From IMG/VR virus record IMGVR_UViG_3300032523_001802, positions 1 through 47,126 of that record: a stretch of DNA of 47,126 nucleotides. One strand, given 5' to 3'. Of this stretch, positions 44,223 through 47,126 are shown piece after piece. Under the pieces are notes generated by a model. The model did no database searches and had not been told where the DNA came from. It was given only the letters and a program-made list of their open reading frames with translations. The position numbers were made by a program, and so were the translations under genes. Source of the stretch: a virus. Positions within the stretch are counted from its first letter, which is position 1; every line of letters begins with the position of its first letter.

Positions 44223-45404
44223 ATGGGTACAACCTTAAACATTATTAGTCCAGCCAATGCTCTTTCTAGATTCGGTACTGATGGCCAAGAGTTAAGCCCT
44301 ACGGGCTACGCCAATAACTGGTCTGTTACTGGGGCAACAATTTCTGTCATTGCGGAAGAAAACGTTCACCCACTTCAATATTCTTTTAAAGTACAGCCAA
44401 CAAGCGAAATCAATAATATTGTTTTAACTCTAAATAATATAACCTCTGCTAATACGTTACTCATAAATGATGATTTTCAATTTCATGCACGGTATTTTGC
44501 TACAAGAGCATTAAATTTAAGTACTTCAATCCATAACGACCAAACAAATGTTACTACAGTACATGAGGATACAACAAAACCATCACAGTGGTCCACGGGT
44601 TACTCTCCCGTCATTAATGCTGGCGGCGTTTCTATTTCTTTTGACATACAAATTACAATCTCTAACCATGGTGGAAATATTTTTTATGTTTCCTTGCTTA
44701 CATTGATTAGTGATAACAGTTTTTATAAAAATGTTTTTGTTAGAAATTTAAGACAAAACATCCCCTCTTTTATTTGGGACAAAGACGGCCTACAAGAGTA
44801 TCCAACTTACCCTTTTTATAAATTATTTCACGTACTAACATCTAGGGCAAATGACGCCGCTCAATTATATTCCGATGCTTACCAATATCTTTCAGAAGAA
44901 ATTCCTGCTGAGTATAGTGGTGATGAACCTTGGACAAATAGTGTTTTGACAGACCCTGAAACAGTGAGACCAGAGTTTATTAACTGGCTTGGTCAATTTA
45001 CTGGTTCTAGAATTTTAAGAAATATCAACGTTAACGGCGCCGAAATTCTTGCTGCTAATTCGGTTGACGCCGATGAGTTTGTTTTGTGGCAATTAGAAAA
45101 TTCTTATTTTGGTTGGGGTGCTGGCAGTGTTGAGGCGCTTAGGGAGTCAGTAAAACAACTTTTGTCTGGTCAAAAAATTGTATACGTTTTTCCTGGGGGT
45201 TCAAGTTTTCTAATTAATATTTACACCCTATTGACAGAAACACCCGGTGTGGTTTCTAATGGGGATACCAGTGACGAGATTGTGGCTATTGCCCAATTGG
45301 CTAAACCGTTAGGTTTTGATATTGTCCATGCGGCGTATACGTCGCTGCCGTTTTTGCTCGACGATGAAGTTTATGGCCTATTGGATGTTGCGCCACTCGG
45401 GTAG
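44223..45404 (+). CDS. Tail protein, P2 gpI-like C-terminus with added N-terminal domain
   Basis: This encodes 393 aa. The C-terminal half (S-F-I-W-D-K-D-G-L, F-I-N-W-L-G-Q-F-T-G, F-G-W-G-A-G-S-V-E-A-L-R-E-S-V-K-Q-L-L-S-G-Q-K) matches P2 gpI/gp7-like tail proteins that link baseplate wedges to fibres. Residues 1-180 form a beta-rich domain not usual in gpI and may bind carbohydrate or another fibre; that is inference. Located just after J, as in P2. Confidence 0.8.
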   Translation: MGTTLNIISPANALSRFGTDGQELSPTGYANNWSVTGATISVIAEENVHPLQYSFKVQPTSEINNIVLTLNNITSANTLLINDDFQFHARYFATRALNLSTSIHNDQTNVTTVHEDTTKPSQWSTGYSPVINAGGVSISFDIQITISNHGGNIFYVSLLTLISDNSFYKNVFVRNLRQNIPSFIWDKDGLQEYPTYPFYKLFHVLTSRANDAAQLYSDAYQYLSEEIPAEYSGDEPWTNSVLTDPETVRPEFINWLGQFTGSRILRNINVNGAEILAANSVDADEFVLWQLENSYFGWGAGSVEALRESVKQLLSGQKIVYVFPGGSSFLINIYTLLTETPGVVSNGDTSDEIVAIAQLAKPLGFDIVHAAYTSLPFLLDDEVYGLLDVAPLG

Positions 45405-45447
45405 TGGTAAAATTAAAATAAGAAACAAACACAACAAGGAGAACAAT

Positions 45448-45663
45448 ATGAGCATGGCATTTATTAAGCAAGTAGTTGAACAGGCAGTAAAGACATTTGT
45501 TACAGCATTCCTGGGTGCATGGGTTGCTGCTGGTTCTGATTTTGATGCATTGACCGATTCTGCCAATTTGAAAATTGGGGTTACTGCTGTTGCCGCGTCA
45601 ATTGCGATAAGTATGGGTCTTAAGAAGGTTGGCTCAAATAAGGACTCTGTTTCAGCACTTTAA
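45448..45663 (+). CDS. Holin (r1t-type)
   Basis: This encodes 71 aa from the ATG at 45448 with AAGGAGA upstream; a longer start at 45316 overlaps the previous gene. The pattern F-I-K-Q-V-V-E-Q-A-V-K-T-F-V-T-A-F-L at the N-terminus, a second hydrophobic segment at about 42-57, and the C-terminal S-N-K-D-S-V-S-A-L match the r1t-type holins of Gram-positive phages. It would permeabilise the membrane at lysis. No endolysin gene is adjacent within the window. Confidence 0.82.
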   Translation: MSMAFIKQVVEQAVKTFVTAFLGAWVAAGSDFDALTDSANLKIGVTAVAASIAISMGLKKVGSNKDSVSAL

Positions 45664-45690
45664 TCTGAAACTGTCCTTAAAGACAGGGGT

Positions 45691-45724
45691 TCCTAATCTA
45701 CAATTTAAGTGTCTTTGATTAGGA
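45691..45724. promoter_or_regulatory. Hairpin that could mask the ribosome-binding site of the next gene
   Basis: TCCTAATC at 45691-45698 pairs perfectly with GATTAGGA at 45717-45724, and the right arm contains most of the AGGAG site at 45721-45725 used by the ATG at 45735. A second possible stem (CTGTC/GACAG) lies just upstream. The arrangement suggests translational control of the fibre-region genes. There is no U-tract for a terminator. Confidence 0.5.
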
Positions 45725-45734
45725 GAGCGCGCCC

Positions 45735-46130
45735 ATGATTGCTGGTGTTTATAACATAACAATAGAACAGGGCTCTACTTTTGGGCGCCTCATCTCTCTT
45801 GAGCAACCAGACCTGATAACGGACCCTACGGGTGCAACTTTCGAAAATTTTAATTTGGCTGGTTTTACTGCTCGGATGCATATCCGTAGAACTATTGACA
45901 GTACGTCCACAATTATTGTTTTGACTACAGAAAATAGTCGAATAACAATAAATCCAAATATCGGTGTGGACGCAACAAAGAATAACGAAATTTCTTTAAG
46001 CATCACTGCCGCTGACACAGCCACCATTACAACTAGTGGGGTTTATGACTTAGAAATCATAAGTTCTGATGGAACAGTTTCAAAGGTTATTCGTGGGGAT
46101 GTCACCTTGATATCTGAGGTTACCCGATGA
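45735..46130 (+). CDS. Small tail/fibre-associated protein
   Basis: This encodes 131 aa, using AGGAG nine bases upstream. It is beta-rich: I-T-I-E-Q-G-S-T-F-G-R, F-T-A-R-M-H-I-R-R, I-S-L-S-I-T-A-A-D-T, and G-V-Y-D-L-E-I-I-S-S-D-G ending G-D-V-T-L-I-S-E-V-T-R. I recall this pattern from small proteins beside fibre genes in T4-like and cyanophage genomes. Probably structural. Overlaps the next gene by ATGA. Confidence 0.75.
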   Translation: MIAGVYNITIEQGSTFGRLISLEQPDLITDPTGATFENFNLAGFTARMHIRRTIDSTSTIIVLTTENSRITINPNIGVDATKNNEISLSITAADTATITTSGVYDLEIISSDGTVSKVIRGDVTLISEVTR

Positions 46131-46435
46131 GCAATGTGCCCAATCAGGTTTACATCAACCAAGACACCGCTAATCAAGTAATTGTTAATCAAGACTCACC
46201 AAATCTCGTAACTGTCAGGGCATTTGCTGGCGCAGCCAACACTCGACGTCATGAATTTACCCAAGGACAGGCCGCTACCTCTTGGGTAATTACTCACACT
46301 CTTGGTGGAAAACCATCGGTGACAATCGTGGACTCTGCAGATACACACGTGTTTGGTGATGTAACATATAACAGCACGACTCAAATCACAGTTAATTTTT
46401 CAGCGGCGTTTTCGGGTAAGGCTTATCTCACATAA
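46127..46435 (+). CDS. Small fibre-region protein with conserved HxLGGKPSVTIVD core
   Basis: This encodes 102 aa, starting by ATGA overlap. Repetitive N-Q-D/V-I-V-N-Q-D segments at the N-terminus resemble short beta repeats. The second half has W-V-I-T-H-T-L-G-G-K-P-S-V-T-I-V-D-S and V-N-F-S-A-A-F-S-G-K-A-Y-L-T, a pattern I know from environmental phage fibre clusters. Likely a tail-fibre or baseplate decoration. Confidence 0.78.
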   Translation: MSNVPNQVYINQDTANQVIVNQDSPNLVTVRAFAGAANTRRHEFTQGQAATSWVITHTLGGKPSVTIVDSADTHVFGDVTYNSTTQITVNFSAAFSGKAYLT

Positions 46436-46444
46436 GGAAGTAAA

Positions 46445-47126
46445 ATGGCACAAAAATTTCTTACAAACCTAGACCTTAATCAAAACGAACTCCTTAATGC
46501 CACTTTTCAAAAGGTAGCAACTGACCCCACTACGGGGAACTTTGAAGGCCGCCTCGTCTACAACACAGCGACCGACACCATCAAGGTGTACACGGGTTCA
46601 GCGTTTGTTTCTATTCCCCACACCTTTGTTTCTGGTGGTGGCGCAGGTATTGCTGAAGCGCTTACGGTTTCTGAATCAAACGGCACGGTAACCCTCACAC
46701 TCAATGTCGCTGACACCGATAGTGCTGGTTTGTTGCCAGCCGCAATGTGGCAGATGCTTACGGATGCAACTGATGCTGCAACCGCTTCCAAACTTGTAAA
46801 ACGTGATGCACAAGGTAACGCTAAAGTTGCCACCCCGACAGATGCCGCACATATTGCGACCAAGGGTTATGTAGATGCCGCACGACAGGGTCTTGATGTT
46901 AAAGCATCGGTAAGAGTTGCAACTACTGGAGCAATCAACCTTGCAACAGACCTTGAGGCTGGCGACGTAATCGACGGTGTAACACTTGTCAATGGTGACC
47001 GAGTTCTTGTTAAGAACCAAGGAACCGCTTCCGAAAATGGTATTTACGTTGCTGTTACTTCTGGTGCTGCTTCACGCTCATCTGATGCAAACGGAACAGC
47101 CGATACAGGCGAACTAACCAGTGGAA
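46445..47126 (+). CDS. Tail fibre protein, truncated by the right edge
   Basis: At least 227 aa are present, from the ATG at 46445 with AAGGAAG upstream; the 3' end is outside. It has the N-terminal Q-K-F-L-T-N-L-D-L-N-Q-N-E-L-L-N-A and G-R-L-V-Y-N-T-A-T-D-T-I-K-V-Y motifs, A-A-H-I-A-T-K-G-Y-V-D-A, and then V-N-G-D-R-V-L-V-K-N-Q, typical of phage fibres and their trimer-forming repeats. It should mediate host recognition. Confidence 0.85.
   Translation, partial: MAQKFLTNLDLNQNELLNATFQKVATDPTTGNFEGRLVYNTATDTIKVYTGSAFVSIPHTFVSGGGAGIAEALTVSESNGTVTLTLNVADTDSAGLLPAAMWQMLTDATDAATASKLVKRDAQGNAKVATPTDAAHIATKGYVDAARQGLDVKASVRVATTGAINLATDLEAGDVIDGVTLVNGDRVLVKNQGTASENGIYVAVTSGAASRSSDANGTADTGELTSG

Overview
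The window is part of an AT-rich genome of a tailed double-stranded DNA phage (Caudoviricetes) with a contractile tail. The evidence is a tail sheath, tail tube, tape measure, gp25-like and J-like baseplate proteins, a P2 gpI-like protein, an HK97-type portal, an HK97/S78 prohead protease and a large terminase. The r1t-type holin, the M15 peptidoglycan-peptidase domain on the tape measure, and several large proteins that resemble actinophage proteins suggest a Gram-positive host. An environmental actinobacterium is plausible, but that is inference. No chromosomal gene, integrase, repressor, tRNA or CRISPR array was seen. Genes are packed tightly with frequent TAATG and ATGA overlaps, and no gene-free stretch exceeds about 170 bases. 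Layout: from about 21.9 kb leftward, the minus strand carries a head and internal-protein operon. It runs in transcription order: a 59-aa two-helix membrane protein, the portal, a 1019-aa prohead protease fusion, a 471-aa acidic protein with Cys clusters, poly-Glu and PepSY-like repeats, a 2187-aa giant with two HExxH motifs, a 1365-aa giant with one HExxH motif, three smaller unknown proteins, and a gene that runs off the left edge. From 21.97 kb rightward, the plus strand starts with the large terminase. It is followed by a DNA-processing block (Rad52-like annealing protein, PD-(D/E)XK nuclease, HNH endonuclease, RuvC-like resolvase) and a ParB / PAPS-reductase-like / ParB cassette. Next come head-tail connectors, sheath, tube, a chaperone pair with an apparent -1 frameshift, tape measure, baseplate, holin, and the fibre region cut by the right edge. 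The major capsid protein and small terminase are not recognisable here; the capsid gene probably lies beyond the left edge. How the genes work together: the minus-strand operon should make the portal vertex, the maturation protease and several very large proteins that may be packaged or capsid-bound. The plus-strand operon packages and recombines DNA, possibly modifies DNA or nucleotides through the PAPS-reductase/ParB set, then builds the contractile tail and lyses the cell. The most unusual part is the left 20 kb. There, three proteins including the prohead protease share a conserved module (a DPxKRRD stretch, a DxDxDG-like acidic loop, then IFDGTxREM), two giants carry three zinc-metallopeptidase signatures, and a neighbour carries PepSY-like repeats.
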